Shown here piece by piece: positions 12,971 to 25,165 of a stretch of DNA of 64,000 nucleotides. The position numbers were made by a program, and so were the translations under genes. How positions within the stretch are numbered: position 1 is the stretch's first letter; every line of letters starts with the position of its first letter. The DNA lies in assembly GCA_019916065.1 (NCBI GenBank), contig CM034240.1:39706561-39770560 (forward strand), written 5' to 3'. The stretch comes from Vitellaria paradoxa. Taxonomy: Eukaryota; Streptophyta; Magnoliopsida; Ericales; Sapotaceae. The notes under the pieces were generated by a model, which saw only the letters and a list, made by a program, of their open reading frames with translations, searched no databases and was not told where the DNA came from.

Positions 12971-13000
12971 GCTTCTGATTTGTCGTGTTTTCGCTTAAGA

Positions 13001-13915
13001 TGCGTTTCTCGGACTTGCCACTTAGGATAGGAGTACCCGTGTTGACACAACACGAGTCAGGTGTTGGTATGAGATCTGTGTCCGACGTTGAGTTTGTATC
13101 TCGGACACAGCTGTGCTTCGTTTGGAATGAGTTGGTGTTTTATTTTGCCATTGTTGAGTAGAGCAAAGTTTGGAAGATGTTTAGTTTCAAAGAGGGAAGA
13201 CGAGCTATTGATGTTTTAATTTAAAACTTATTGATTGCATAAACATTAAATTGGCTTCAACCTTTTGTCTTCTCTCTACTTGTATTGCATACAAGTCACA
13301 TATCCCAAACAAGAAAAGCTTATTACATTGATATGACTTTTGTTCTTTCATTTGTGTATTAAATATTAAAAGTATAGAGAGAGTCACTAAATTACACTAA
13401 ACTAGTCTAATAAATGATTATAATTATTTTAATAATTTTTTCTTGAAAAAAATTCATTTGAATTTCATGTAGCTATGATTGATGATTAATATATAATACA
13501 TACAAGTTGTATAAATGATTTAATAATTATGATAATGAAGGTATTCTTATTTAAAAAAAAAATAAAAACAATCTATCATAACAAAAGAATAAAAAATAAC
13601 TTATTTACTTTCTCTTTCATTTATTATGTAAAAGTTAATTTTTTATTTATGTCAATGAGAAACTAATCTATTTATCTCTATTTAGATACACAATAATCTT
13701 AGTCGTGCTTTCTAGATAAGCCCTTATTATTAAACTTTTGTGTTTTAACATACAGTTAAGATGTAATATTTATTTACGTGTCTTATCTCCGTTCCCGTAT
13801 CCACAATTTAGACACTTTTTTAATTGAGTCACCGTATCCTAAAATATAGATATTAGGGGAATCTGACATCGGAATACATACCCAAGTCCAACATTGGCAC
13901 CCGAGTCTGAATAAC
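13001..13915. mobile_element. 0.9 kb inverted-repeat element, copy 1
   Basis: The left end TGCGTTTCTCGGACTTGCC and the right end, read on the other strand, TGTTATTCAGACTCGGGTGC are imperfect inverted copies. The interior is non-coding. A second copy at 19669-25497 has the same order of landmarks: GGAGTACCCGTGT, GCCATTGTT-AG, ATTTAAAAC, GTATAAATGATTTAATAATT and GACACTTTTTTAATTGAGTC. Confidence 0.7.
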
Positions 13916-15164
13916 ATTGGTCCTAAGTCTTCTAGTTTTTATTTATGGCATTCTAGACTTCATCATGTTTCTTATTTTTGTTCGAAATATTTGGTGTTTA
14001 CTAGTACTTTGGGTAATACTGATTGTCATGATATTTCTAGTTGTAGTGGATGCAAGTTAGCAAAATTTATTGCTTTACCTTTTGATAAAAGTACTACTTT
14101 TACCATTCTCTCTTTGATCTTGTTTACTCTGATGTGTGGGAACTAGCACTTATTACAACTAGAGAAGGATTGCGGTATTACTTTTCATTCATTGATGATT
14201 ATATTAGATATTGTTGGGTTTTTTAATAAAGAAGCGTTTTGAGCTATTTTCCATATTCTCTGCTTTTTGTGTTATGGTTTGTACTTAGTACTCTTTCACC
14301 ATTAAATGTTTTTGATGTGACTTTGGGGGTTGAATATGCCCTAAATGCGTTTCTTGATATTTTAAAATCTATGGTACTGTTCATCAATCCTTTTGTATTG
14401 ACACCTTAATAGAATAGTGCTATAGAATGCAAACATAAATATATCATAGAAATTGCACACTCACTTTTGCTTTTTGTAGATGTTACTAGTTCTTTTTGGG
14501 GTGAAGCTATTCTCACTGCTGTACATCTCATCAATTGCATCTCTATTATTCTCACGTTTGGGATTTCTCTTTTTTGAGAAACTTAATGGCACCCTAGCTT
14601 ATTATTTCTCTCTTCGAGTATTTGGATGTGCTTATTTTGTATTATCACCGTGTGTTGCCCACACCAAACTTTCTCCTCGATCTGTATTGTGTGTTTTTCT
14701 TAGATACGGTGAGGGACGGAAGGGATATAAATGTTATGACCAGGTTACACAAACTTCATATCTCTTGTGATGTTATTTCTGGAGCATCTTTCATACCTAC
14801 TAGCACATCATCTTTGCATTAGTCTGATCTTATTTATATTGACCTTTTCCCTCTCATGTTCCCTTTGATACGTATGTCAAGGATATATTGGTTTCTGATA
14901 TTTCTTTATTGCATCCAACTCGTCCTCCTATTGTGCATACTTACTCGTGCAGGATAGCAGAAACTCTAGCTCCTCCTCTAGCTTTTCCTCCTCCTACAAC
15001 TGTGCCCCACCCAGAAGTTGAAATTGTGGATCCTGGTTCTCGCTATCCTTCATGCGTACATAAGTGTCCCGATTGATTTGGTTTCTCTTTTTCATGTTAT
15101 TTTGCTGATTTTTTTTTTCCAGCTTCTAGTCATTCTCTTTTTGAGCCTGTCTCCTACAAGAAGC

Positions 15165-16545
15165 AAAATTTACTAATTTGCATTCACTACAATTGGAAAT
15201 GTCATGACAATCAGTTGTACTTAAATGATCTGTAAACACTAAATATTTAAAACAAGGAGAGAAAACATGATCAAGTTTAGAATGCCAAAATAAAGACTTA
15301 GGTCTAAGTGAAAAGAAAATAAATCAGAGGAGGCGGCGGCGGCGACGACGACGACGACGGCGGCGGCGATGGCGATCGCAGGAACATGCAGGTTCTCCAG
15401 AACATATAGCCTCTTTGCCTATGGGCTATCCTAATCAGCTTTTGGGATTTAGAATCCTGGACCACACATCCAGAAGAAGAGAAGTGATTAAGTATCCATA
15501 ATCAAATAGCTGACTAACTGAAATAAGATTCGAAGTAAACTGGGGAAGAAAATAAATATCGGGAAGAGTCAAATCAGAGGATACAACTGATCCAATGCCA
15601 GCCAAAGACATTTGATTTCCATTTGCGGCATGAACAACTATAGAAGGAGGAGAGAAGAAAGAAGCAAACATAAAGGAGTTATTAGTCATATAGTAAGTAA
15701 CTCTTGAGTTAAAAGATCCAAGTATCAGAGGATATACCCCGAAGGATCTGAGATAAACAAACTTGCAGAAGATGATACGGACATGACATTAGACTGCTGG
15801 AGAGATAGAAGCTTTTGTAACTGATCAAAATGGATGATAAGACAGATGAGTGAGAAGAGCCCTCGACTGGTGGAGCAACAACAGCACTTTGATGAGGCTT
15901 AGGCTTAAATGGCTAAGAGGATGGTCCTCGTGCAGATTTATTCATTAGCTTTAGGCATTGAGCTTTCTAGCCTTTTCTCATTATAGAAACTACATTCATC
16001 TATACCAACTCAACCACGTCTAGACTGAGAACTAGAGTTAGGCTTAGAAGAGACAGAACACATAATAAGAAAAATTGTCTGTGATGGTATAAGTAATAGG
16101 GCTTTTCCAAAAGGTGTATTTAGATGAACTTCTTTAGCCTGTAGTTCGTTAAAATTTGCATCTATAGAAGGGAGTGCGGTACAGTGAAGGATGGACCCAC
16201 AAAGTCCTTTAAAATCATCCCTCAAAGTCATAAGAAATTGTACCAAGTCTTGTTCCTCTCTATAAGTGTAGTACACCTCATTAGCACTCAATTTGGCTAG
16301 CTTAGTGGGTGCAAGATGATACCAAATCTCAGTCATAGCCAAATAGAACTCCTGTATACTCCTATTGTCTTGCTGTGTAGCTCAAATATCATGATCAAGC
16401 AGATAATGCTTAGCAAAGATAGATTGGACATACATAGTAGCCAGACCATCCCATATAGCCTTAGCTGTGCTAAACTTGGTGAAATGAAGTTTAATAACAC
16501 GGTTAACCGAGTTACTAATTTGAGTGATTATCTTTGCATTGTTTA
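15165..16545 (-). pseudogene. Copia-3-family fragment in inverted orientation (gag to pre-integrase)
   Basis: On the minus strand this reads, in order, VNNAKIITQISNSVNRVIKL, FSTAKAIWDGLATMYVQSIF, DNRSIQEFYLAMTEIWY, FLMTLRDDFKGLCGSILHCT, then protease-region LAGIGSVVSSDLTLPDIYFL and SVSQLFDYGY, and LFWHSKLDHVFSPCF with CHDISNCSECKL. These parallel the plus-strand Copia-3 at 11140-14080 part by part but diverge. A GGC/GAC triplet run (15327-15378) sits inside it. Confidence 0.8.
15327..15378. repeat. GGC/GAC triplet microsatellite
   Basis: About 52 bp of GGCGGCGGCGACGACGACG type sequence in an AT-rich setting, inside the inverted Copia fragment. Confidence 0.9.
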
Positions 16546-16637
16546 CATTTCAAGTATTCTTCAAGTCTGCGTATTTTTTTTGCTTTAGTATATCCATTGG
16601 AGTTGTTGCAGTCCCTATGTATTTATAACATAGGCTC

Positions 16638-16995
16638 TGTTAGATGTTGTCCCACATCGACCCGTGATAAAAGTCATTCCCCTTGCCCCTCATATAAGAG
16701 ATGAACTTCTCTCACCTTAACACCTAAGTTTTAAGGTTGAGATCTTTACTCTTATGTGCAATTGGGCTTATTTAACATGGTATCAGAGCGGGTTCTCAAA
16801 TTGGGCCTCACCATTGTCCATGCTAAGCTTGTGTCCATGCGGGCCAGCGTGAGGGGGGTTGTTAGATGTCCCATATTGGCCCATGATAAAAGTCATTCCC
16901 TCCTCCCCAATATAAGAAATGAACTTCTTTCACCTTAACACTTGTGTTTTGAGGTTGAGACCCTTACTTTTATGTGCAATTAGGCTTATTTAACT
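16638..16995 (+). mobile_element. TRIM (terminal-repeat retrotransposon in miniature), complete
   Basis: Two LTRs (16638-16777, 140 bp; 16860-16995, 136 bp) start TGTTAGATG and end TTATTTAAC. The 82-bp interior has a primer-binding site TGGTATCAGAGCGGG at its left edge and a polypurine tract GAGGGGGG (16851-16858) at its right edge, and no coding capacity. GGCTC / GGCCC flanks it, a 5-bp duplication with one change. It needs enzymes from another element to move. Confidence 0.92.
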
Positions 16996-19668
16996 GGCCC
17001 AATATGTGTAATTGGCACCTATCAACTTGATGCTAATCGCCTGAAGAGAATCTGAACTTCCACTTGCCATTGTAAGCTAATTCTTGGAGGGATTTTGCTC
17101 TTGAATCAAGGGTGCAAATGAAATTATTCAATCTCTTGACGGTTTATTAAAGGGGCTTGAATTTTGTGTTCAAGTTTGGCTAAGTGAATAGGCTTAGTCG
17201 AGCTTGAGCTTTTTTTTTTTTTTGGGTGAGCAGGCCTAAACAGTTCATGAACCACAAGATGTTTTTTGTTGTCCTACTTTGACGAGACACCCTCATATCT
17301 ACAATTCGGCATTAGATAAGTATATTTTACTGGTGCAGTATTTGAACTATTTTATGTTATAACGTTAAATCAACATGGTGTTGTCAACAAATTGAATTGG
17401 ATTTTATTTATTTATTTATTTTTTGGTGGGAAATGACAATTCAATGATTAATTAGTGCAACCCCAAGGGGTTGTGGGTTTTTTTTATAATCAATCGGGGC
17501 CCTTCTTTAACCACCCTCATGGCATGATTTACAAGGTTCATAACTACTACTTTTACTATAGGATGGTTACCGGCCACGATGGATATGTTGCAAGAAATGA
17601 ATTGTAGGTTCAGAGAAGATGTTGTAGAGTTGCTCATTATTAGCTCAACTTTGAATGCTAGACATGATTGTAGAATGTTTGATATCAAAAATTTTTTCGA
17701 ACTTGTTATCCGAAGGATTTCACTAAAAATGAAAAATTACATTTAAAATTCCAATTGGATCATCATGAGCGTTGATATTCATTAAGATCTCGAGCTCTAA
17801 ATTTTCTTCCTCGAAAGGACCCTTCATTGCTTTTTGAGGCCTTATAATAGGATTTCTCCTCAAAACAACCTGATTTGGATATGTTCCACCTAACTTCATT
17901 CTCCTCTTCCCTCCCCATTGCTGAATATAGGCTTGTATGTATAGCCTTGAAACACTGTCAATCTCCTAGTCATAAGCATCTCATTGAACTATAAAATTCT
18001 AGATCGTAACTCCATCCATCTTTTGAAAAGGTAGCCCTGCTAGATACTTTGTGTCTACTAAGGGTCTTTGTTGAGGAGATTTGCTCTCTCCTCTTTTGTT
18101 ATAGTGATTGAAGCCTTTAGTAGACTTGCTTGTAAAGCTATACGTAGAGTTTTTTTTTTTTCTTTAAATGTTTTTGTGTGGGTGGAAAACGAGATAATAA
18201 TCTTGATGTCTTGTCTTTTATTTAAGGACGATTCTATTATTTTTTATTAGAATTTTATTTTTGATTTGATGAGTTGGTATGGTTTGCTAATTTTGAATAC
18301 TTTATCTCATGAGTCATAACGCAAGGGATGTCTATTTGCATGCCAGTGTATGACTACTTCAGTGCCATGGTACTTAGAATTTTGATCATGATGCCTAAGC
18401 ATGGATCAACAAATGTTAATATATATATATATATATAGACTTAATCTAACTGACATGATTGGTTTCACATTTGGGAAATCCTTAATTTGGTGGGCACTTT
18501 CTATTTACTCTTATTTTATTGTTTTTCCCATAATTTATTTATTGGTTGTTGACCGTGGGCCCCCTTGTGGCATCATCAGTTAATCAATCTACCTAAGCTT
18601 GTCTTTCTCTAATCTCCATACTTGTTCCTTTCTATTTGCAGATTTTATTAGACTTATATTTTGGTAAGATTTTATTTATTCTTTTCTTTCCTTCTCCTTA
18701 TATTTTTCTTTTTGTAAAGTTATTTGCCAAGAACGTACACTGTACTCTATTGGTGCATCTGGCATCCTTGTATCTTGTTTATATAGTTATTGAATTGAGA
18801 ATGGAAGATTCATATATTGATACTTTGCCATATAAAATGTAAGTATTTGTGATTAGCGTGGGGTGGTTATTAGTTGAAGTTGGACTATCGATTCTGACCT
18901 TTCGAGAATGATATTGAGTGTTGTTTATGGTGGGCATAATCAAAGGTTGGTGGGATTAGAGATGGGGCAGTTTAGAGCGTGCGTGCGAGAGGGAGGGAGG
19001 GAGGGCATTTGAGCCAATTATTGGCTATGAGGAATAGTGATTGGATGTGGAGAGATGAGGAAGACCCTTTATTTGCAACGAACTTAATCCATGAAGCTCA
19101 ACCATGCTGGTGTGGCTAGTTAGGTGGTTGGCTTTGCATGGCTTGAGTGACCCAGGAGATGGTTGAATCTGAACAAGTAGTGGGAGGTTGTCGTTTGAGC
19201 ATTCAAGTGTTATAAAGATTGCAGTAGGATGATACCAATGAGAACACCCTCATATAATGTTGTCTTGTAGAGGAGATTCTATATCTGACCAACTAGGATC
19301 TGAAGTCTATTAAGGGAGGAGATGAGTTACTCTAGATAACCCTCATTTTCAGCTTCAAATTCACAACTACCTAATAATCCCACGTGTGGAGGAAGTCATT
19401 TTTAAGAGGAGAAGGAAGCCCCTGTTGCTTCATTCAAAGGGAGATTGGAGGGAAGACAAATAGCTTAAAGGCATTTAAAAAGTTCGTAGTTAGACTTTGG
19501 TATGGGTGGACCGGTTTGCCCTTTGGGTTTGCATTGATTGTCTCGTCTGTAAGTGTTGGAGCATGCCACTCTTGACAAAGTTAACTATTAGAGGGCTTTT
19601 GACCATTATCTCACCTTAGTGGAGACACCCGCAGTGGACGTTCATAATGAAGACGGAGTTGGCATGGG
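16996..19668. other. Intergenic stretch without recognised genes
   Basis: No coding sequence or element was identified. It contains a T-run (17211-17225), a TA microsatellite (18419-18437) and a GAGGGAGGGAGGGAGG run (18988). Confidence 0.65.
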
Positions 19669-20444
19669 CTGTGTTACTCGGACTCGTCGTTTTTGGGCAG
19701 GAGTACTCGTGTAGGCACAGGACTTTTGTGCTGATATGGGATCTATGTCTGGTGCGGAGTCTGTATCTTGAATATGGCTATGCTAGAAGCCTGAAATAAG
19801 GGTGGGTTTGTTATTCCGCCATTGTTTAGCAAAGTGAAGCTTGGAAGACGAAGATGGGGACTCTTCAGTTTCAAATGGGGAGAACGAAGACAAAGACAAC
19901 TATTAATGTTTGAATTTAAAACATAAAATGACACGTGTCTCTTTCTTGTTGTCTTCCAGTGGTTTTTTTGGATGGTTTCAACTGTTTATCTTCCTTGTAT
20001 TTGTATTACATAAAGGTCACAGGTCCCAACAAGCAAATTGATTGCACAACCTTGAGTTGGCTTGCACCTTTTGTCTTTCCTGTATTTGTATTACATAAAG
20101 GTCATTTGTCCCAACAAGCAAATTTATTCCATTGACCTGACTTTTGCTCTTCTATTTGTGGGTTAAATATAGAGAGTCATCCCATGTGAGACTTTTGCTC
20201 TTCCGTTTGTGTATTAAATATAGAAAGAGTGTCATTAGACTAGACTAGACCAAATTAGGCTAAATAATTATAACTATTTTAATAATTTTTTATTAAAAAA
20301 ATCATTTGAATTGCATGTAGTTGCATGCTTTCATGATTTTTGGTTCATGTATAATACATACAAGTTGTATAAATGATTTAATAATTATGATAATAAAGGT
20401 TTAATTATTTTTAAAAAATAAAAATAATATATTTAATAACAAAA

Positions 20445-20485
20445 AACCAAACAAAACCAAGCCTTTCCCACTAGGTGGGGTCGGC
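20445..20485 (-). mobile_element. 41-bp retroposed RTE tail with 20-bp target duplication
   Basis: The plus strand reads AACCAAACAAAACCAAGCCT followed by TTCCCACTAGGTGGGGTCGGC, the reverse complement of the RTE 3' hairpin and TTGGTT tail. TAATATATTTAATAACAAAA flanks it exactly at 20425-20444 and 20486-20505. Copy 1 of the host repeat lacks it. Confidence 0.88.
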
Positions 20486-20727
20486 TAATATATTTAATAA
20501 CAAAAGAATAAAAATAATTGATTTACGTTTACTCTTTCATTTATTATGTAAAAACTAATTTTTTATTTATGTCAATGAGAAAATAATTTATTTATCTCTA
20601 TCTTGATTTAGGTACATAATAATCTTACTTGTGCTTTCGAGATGAGTCTTGAATCTTAGACTCTTATATTTTTACATTTTACTGTAAACTACACTTGAAG
20701 ATAGAATATTTTTTTACATGTTGTATC

Positions 20728-21005
20728 TGTTGGGAAATAGAGGTAGAAGTAGAATTGCTGGAGTTTTTAAGTGAGAGAGTGCTGCTGCACTTCTTGAAGA
20801 GAAGAATTAGATTTCCCTTGTATTTTGAAAGGTGCTAGACACAGCTTTATATAGAAGCTGTATATAGGAAATTACATAGAGAATTTAACATTCTAGGGAC
20901 TTAGCAAAACATTAAATAAGCCTAGAAAAACAGTAGAGAATTAAATGGATGACAGCCGACTCCTTGGAATTAAACAATGACTTTTGATTCACGGTTTTCC
21001 TCACA
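20728..21005 (-). repeat. Copia-1 3' LTR
   Basis: 278 bp, TGTTGGGAAA to CCTCACA on the plus strand. The polyprotein stop (20970) lies inside it. Confidence 0.95.
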
Positions 21006-22163
21006 ATTCCCCTCTAAAACAGTGAGTACCAACTTGTCTCTGAATTTCAAAAACTTCTCAGTAGTAATAGGTTTTGTGAGCATGTCTGCTGGTTGTTCAT
21101 TAGTGTTGATGAACTGTAGATGTATCTCTTCTTTCTGCACAAGGTCACTAATAAAATGATGTCTGAGTTCGATGTGCTTTGATCTAGCATGAAAAACTGG
21201 GTTCTTTGTTAGGGCAATTGCAGACATATTGTCACAATAAATAGTTGTAGGACCCTTCTGCTTCAGTCCTAAATCATTGAGCAATTTCCTTAGCCAAACT
21301 CCTTCACAAGCAGCTTCTGTTGCTGAAGTATATTTAGCCTCTGCAGATGACAAGGCAACAGTGTTTTGCTTTCTAGAACACCATGAGATGGTGCTATTTC
21401 CAAGGCAGAAAATATAGGCTGATGTGCTTCTTCTATCATCGGTAGATCCAGCCCAATCACTATCGGTAAAACCTGTCAAAGTGAACTCGGAGTCTCTGCC
21501 ATACTTCAATCCAAGTTTCAATGTGCCTTTTAGGTATCTTAATACCCATTTTGCTGCTGCATAATGAAGCACACTTGGGCTGTGCATGAATCTTGACAAC
21601 ATACTAACAGCTTGAGTGATATCCGGTCTAGTATGAGTCAAGTAAATAAGGGATCCAACTAAACTCCTGTATTGATTTTCATCAAACTTCTTAGCTCCAT
21701 CATTAGAGTTCAATTTTTCATTTAAAGCCATAGGAGTACTTACAGCCTTGCAATCCTTCATGTGGAATTTCTTCAAGATGTCAGCTGCATATTTTTCTTG
21801 GGAAATGAAAATTTCCCCTCTTCCTTGCTTCACTTGCATCCCAAGGAAGAACTTCATGATTCCTAAGTCTGTCATCTCAAATTTCCTCATCATTGAGTGC
21901 TTAAAATCAGCAAGTAAATGATGATTGCTCCCAAAGTAAATCAAATCGTCAACATACAAGCAAACTATGATAGAATCAGCTTCATTCTTCATATAAATAA
22001 AGTGCTGGTTCATGAGAACTTTTCTGAAAACTTGATTCTGAAAGTAAGAATCAATCTTACTATTCCAAGCTCGTGGAGCTTGTTTGAGGCCATACAATGC
22101 CTTGTTCAGCCGGTACACCTTCTCTTCTTTGCCTTTGACTTCATATCCATGTGGCTGCTCCAC
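20970..22163 (-). pseudogene. Copia-1 reverse transcriptase and RNase H, open frame
   Basis: A 397-codon frame continues the RT after the shift: [32 protein letters not shown], the catalytic LYVDDLIYFGSN and SQEKYAADILKKF. RNase H motifs are GFTDSDWAGSTDDRRSTSAY, ALSSAEAKYTSATEAACEGV and KHIELRHHFI, and the C-terminus is DMLTKPI. Catalytic Asp residues are intact. It ends inside the 3' LTR. Confidence 0.92.
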
Positions 22164-23716
22164 ATAAACTTCTCTTTCAGTTCTCCATTAAGGAAGGCTG
22201 ATTTGACATCCATTTGATACACATTCAGCTCCATTTGGGCAGCAATTGCAAGAACAAGTCGGATTGTCTCAATTCTTGCAACTGGTGCAAAAGTCTCATT
22301 GAAATCTACTCCAGGCTGTTGGGAATAGCCTTTGGCCACTAACCTAGCCTTGTGCTTTTGAATGGAACCATCCTCATTGTACTTAGTCTTGTAAACCCAT
22401 TTAAGACCGATAATGTCTTTACCTTTGGGAGGATCTACAAGATTCCAAGTATTGTTCTTATCAATCATGTTCAGTTCTTCTTCCATGGCCTTTTGCCATT
22501 TTTCATCCTTTACAGCTTCTTCAAAAGTCTGTGGCTTACAAGAGAAAAGAGCAAAATCTGCATTTTCATTGGAGAAATAGCTTCTAAAATCACCATATCT
22601 CTCTGGCGGTCTTCTAACTCTTTCAGATCTTCTTAGAATAGGTGAAGAAGATGAAGTTCCTTCATTATCTGAACTTCCAGATCCTGAACTTGAGCTTTGA
22701 GCTGTAGTTCCAGCTTCTGAAGTTGCTGGATTCTGAGTTTCAGCAGCTGATTTTGTTCTTGATGGTTCAGCTGGAGCAAAATCTTGAATATTTGATGAAT
22801 TTTGGCTGCTGGAATTCCACTGCCATACTGCTCTTTCATCAAAGATGACATCTCTTGCCGCTGTAAGCTTGTTATTAATAGGATTTAGCAACCTGTAGCC
22901 CTTGGATTCATCGCTGTACCCAATGAACAAAAGCTTCTCTCCCTTCTGATCAAACTTATCTTTATTTGGAGCCTTGTTGAGTGAGTAGGCTGGACAACCA
23001 AAAACTTTTAGATGGCTAACTTCTGGCTTTCTCCCATTCCAAGCTTCATAGGGAGTTTTGTTCCTTACTGATTTTGTTGGAGACCTGTTTAAGATGTAAA
23101 CAGTAGTATGTACAGCTTCAGCCCAAAGAGAATTAGGAAGCTCCTTACCTTTTAACATGCTCCGAGCCATCTCAACAATGGTTCTATTCTTTCTTTCAGC
23201 AACTCTGTTTTGCTGAGGGCTTCTACTCACGGTTAATTGCCTTTGAATGCCTTCTTTCTTACAATAATCCATGAATGGTTGATAGATGAATTCACCTCTG
23301 CAATCAGTTCTTAAGGTTTTCATTTTCAACCCACTTTGTCTTTCAACAAGGGCTTTGAATTCCAGAAATTTTGAGAAGGCATCTGATTTTTGTTGAATAA
23401 AATACAGCCACACCATTCTAGTATAATCATCAACAAAAAGGATGAAGTACCTTTTATTCCCAAGTGATGGAGTTCTTGTGGGACCAAATATATCTGCATG
23501 AACAAGCTCTAAAGGAGATTTGGCTCTCCAAGAAGTCTTTGGGAAAGGAAGATGGTGCATCTTTCCATAGACACAGCCCTCACAAACTTCCTCTATTTGA
23601 TTTATTTGGGGAAGACCACGAACCATATCCTTTTGCTTAAGTAGCTGCAGCCCCTTATGATTTAAATGGCCATATCTGAGATGCCACAGTTGAGATTTTG
23701 TCTGAAATTTCACCAT
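22164..23716 (-). pseudogene. Copia-1 integrase and N-terminal reverse transcriptase
   Basis: The frame has the integrase zinc finger ([17 protein letters not shown]) and the catalytic set [14 protein letters not shown] and the Glu in [11 protein letters not shown], then [12 protein letters not shown] and GYRLLNP. A Ser-rich linker precedes [16 protein letters not shown] and the RT start, [50 protein letters not shown] and [15 protein letters not shown] one-base loss near 22161 shifts the frame just before EVYVEQPHG. In TDCRGEF, Cys stands where Asn or Arg is usual. Confidence 0.9.
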
Positions 23717-25148
23717 TCAAGGCTACCGGACTTGCATAGTTGATGGAGAGTGGAAAAACTTTGTTGCGAGTCATCTCAACCTTAGCCATCAGTTGGTTCT
23801 TCTTGTCTATAATTCTGCACTTATTTTCTTCAAAGACCACCCGATATCCTTTCTGAATCATCTGTCCAATACTTAAGAGATTGTGAGCAAGAGTTGGGAC
23901 GTAAAGAACATCATGAATGAACTTTTGCTCACCAGATCTGGACTGAACTGCAATTACTCCTTTTCCTTGAACTCTTTCAGATTTTCCATCACCAAGAATG
24001 ATAGAATTTGAGAAATTTTCATCAATTTTAACAAATAACTCGCGGTCATTTGTCATATGGCTGCTGCAACCGCTGTCAAGGTACCAAACTTGGTCCTTTC
24101 TGTTTTCAGCATTGAGACAAGTTAAAAACACTTGTTCTTCATCATTCTCTTTGCTGAAATTAGCTTCTGAACTTTCATTCTTTTTGTGCCAGCAGTCTCG
24201 GTCTGAATGATTTGGAATCCGACACCTTTTACACCTAAAATAGCATTTAGCTGAAGTGTGATTGGACTTCTTGCATATGATGCAATTCTGTCCTTGATTG
24301 CTGATTCTTTGAAGTTGAGTATTTCTGCCTGTGCCTTAGTCTCTTCCATGCCATCGGGACTGGTTATTTTGACTCCTTTGAAACTGATCTTGATGCTGGA
24401 AGTTTCCCCTCTTTTTTTTATTTTTCCGTCCCAAATTGACCTTTGATTGAAAGGCCTACTCCAAGGACTGGCCTGAGGATCTCTTCATTCTTTCCTCATG
24501 TGATTCTAAGGAACCACAAAGGTCATACATGGTCAGAATTGAGAGATCTTTTGATTCTTCGATTGCTGCAGCTGCATGATCAAATTTTGGTGGCAGACTT
24601 CTAAGAATCTTCTCTACTATCTTCTTTTCTTCAATCTAATCGCCATAAGCTCTGATTTGATTTACAATTTCAGTAATCCTGGAGAAAAAATCTTTGATGC
24701 TTTCTGATTCTTTCATTGTCAAGCAATCAAAGTTCTTCCAAAGTGATTGAAGTCTAATAGAGACAACTTTATTATTTCCTTGAAATTCTTTCTTCAAAGT
24801 TTCCCATGCATCTTTGGCTTTACTAATGCGAAAAATGCGTGGATAGATGGTCTTGCAGATTCCTTGATGGAGGTAACTCAAGGCAAGGGCGTTGTTCTTG
24901 ATCTTTTCTTTGTTCTGAGCAGAAACCTGAGATGAGGTCTCTGTACTTCTGCTTGCAGAGGATGAATCATCACTTGCTGATGGAGAATCATCATATCCTT
25001 CTTCAACAATCTCCCACAAGTCTCGTGAGATGAAGAAGAAACACATCTGATCAACCCAGTACCCATAATTTTCTCCTTCAAAAATGGGTACTTGGCTTTG
25101 AGAATAATTGAACATAGTTCTAGTAGAGGAGGAGTTGCTGATCGACAT
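23655..25148 (-). pseudogene. Copia-1 gag and protease, disrupted
   Basis: Gag starts at ATG 25148 (MSISNSSS), with FEGENYGYWVDQMCFFF, AKDAWETLKKEF and IRLQSLWKNFDCLTMKESES, as in UBN2 gag. A TAG after RAYGD (24636-24638) is followed in frame by KKIVEKILRSLPPKFDH. Two tandem CCHC knuckles, CIICKKSNHTSAKC and CKRCRIPNHSDRDC, lie at about 24180-24290. The protease is WYLDSGCSSHMTND with an intact DSG, then IHDVLYVPTLAHNLLSIGQM. A frame change near 23655-23716 disconnects integrase. Confidence 0.9.
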
Positions 25149-25149
25149 G

Positions 25150-25161
25150 GCTCTGATACCA
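25150..25161 (-). other. Copia-1 primer-binding site
   Basis: The minus strand reads TGGTATCAGAGC, four bases inside the 5' LTR and one base before the gag ATG (25148). Confidence 0.92.
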
Positions 25162-25165
25162 AATT

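Larger units (their letters stand above)
10570..15165 (+). pseudogene. Copia-3 remnant (LTR to integrase), heavily decayed, with nested insertions
   Basis: An LTR end (about 10570-10795) is followed by a primer-binding site TGGTATCAGAGC (10799-10810). Gag traces read LKNTWEINNAKIITWINNS and SNRSIQEFYSDM, then a knuckle (CSFCHEKGNWKAQ), protease-like WIFDSRS, GAG-pre-integrase LWHSRLHHV, and integrase WGEAILTAVHLIN with LRVFGCAYFVLSP and YKCYDQ. Many stops and shifts interrupt it and it stops before the RT. Two insertions, 12267-12970 and 13001-13915, split it. Confidence 0.8.
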
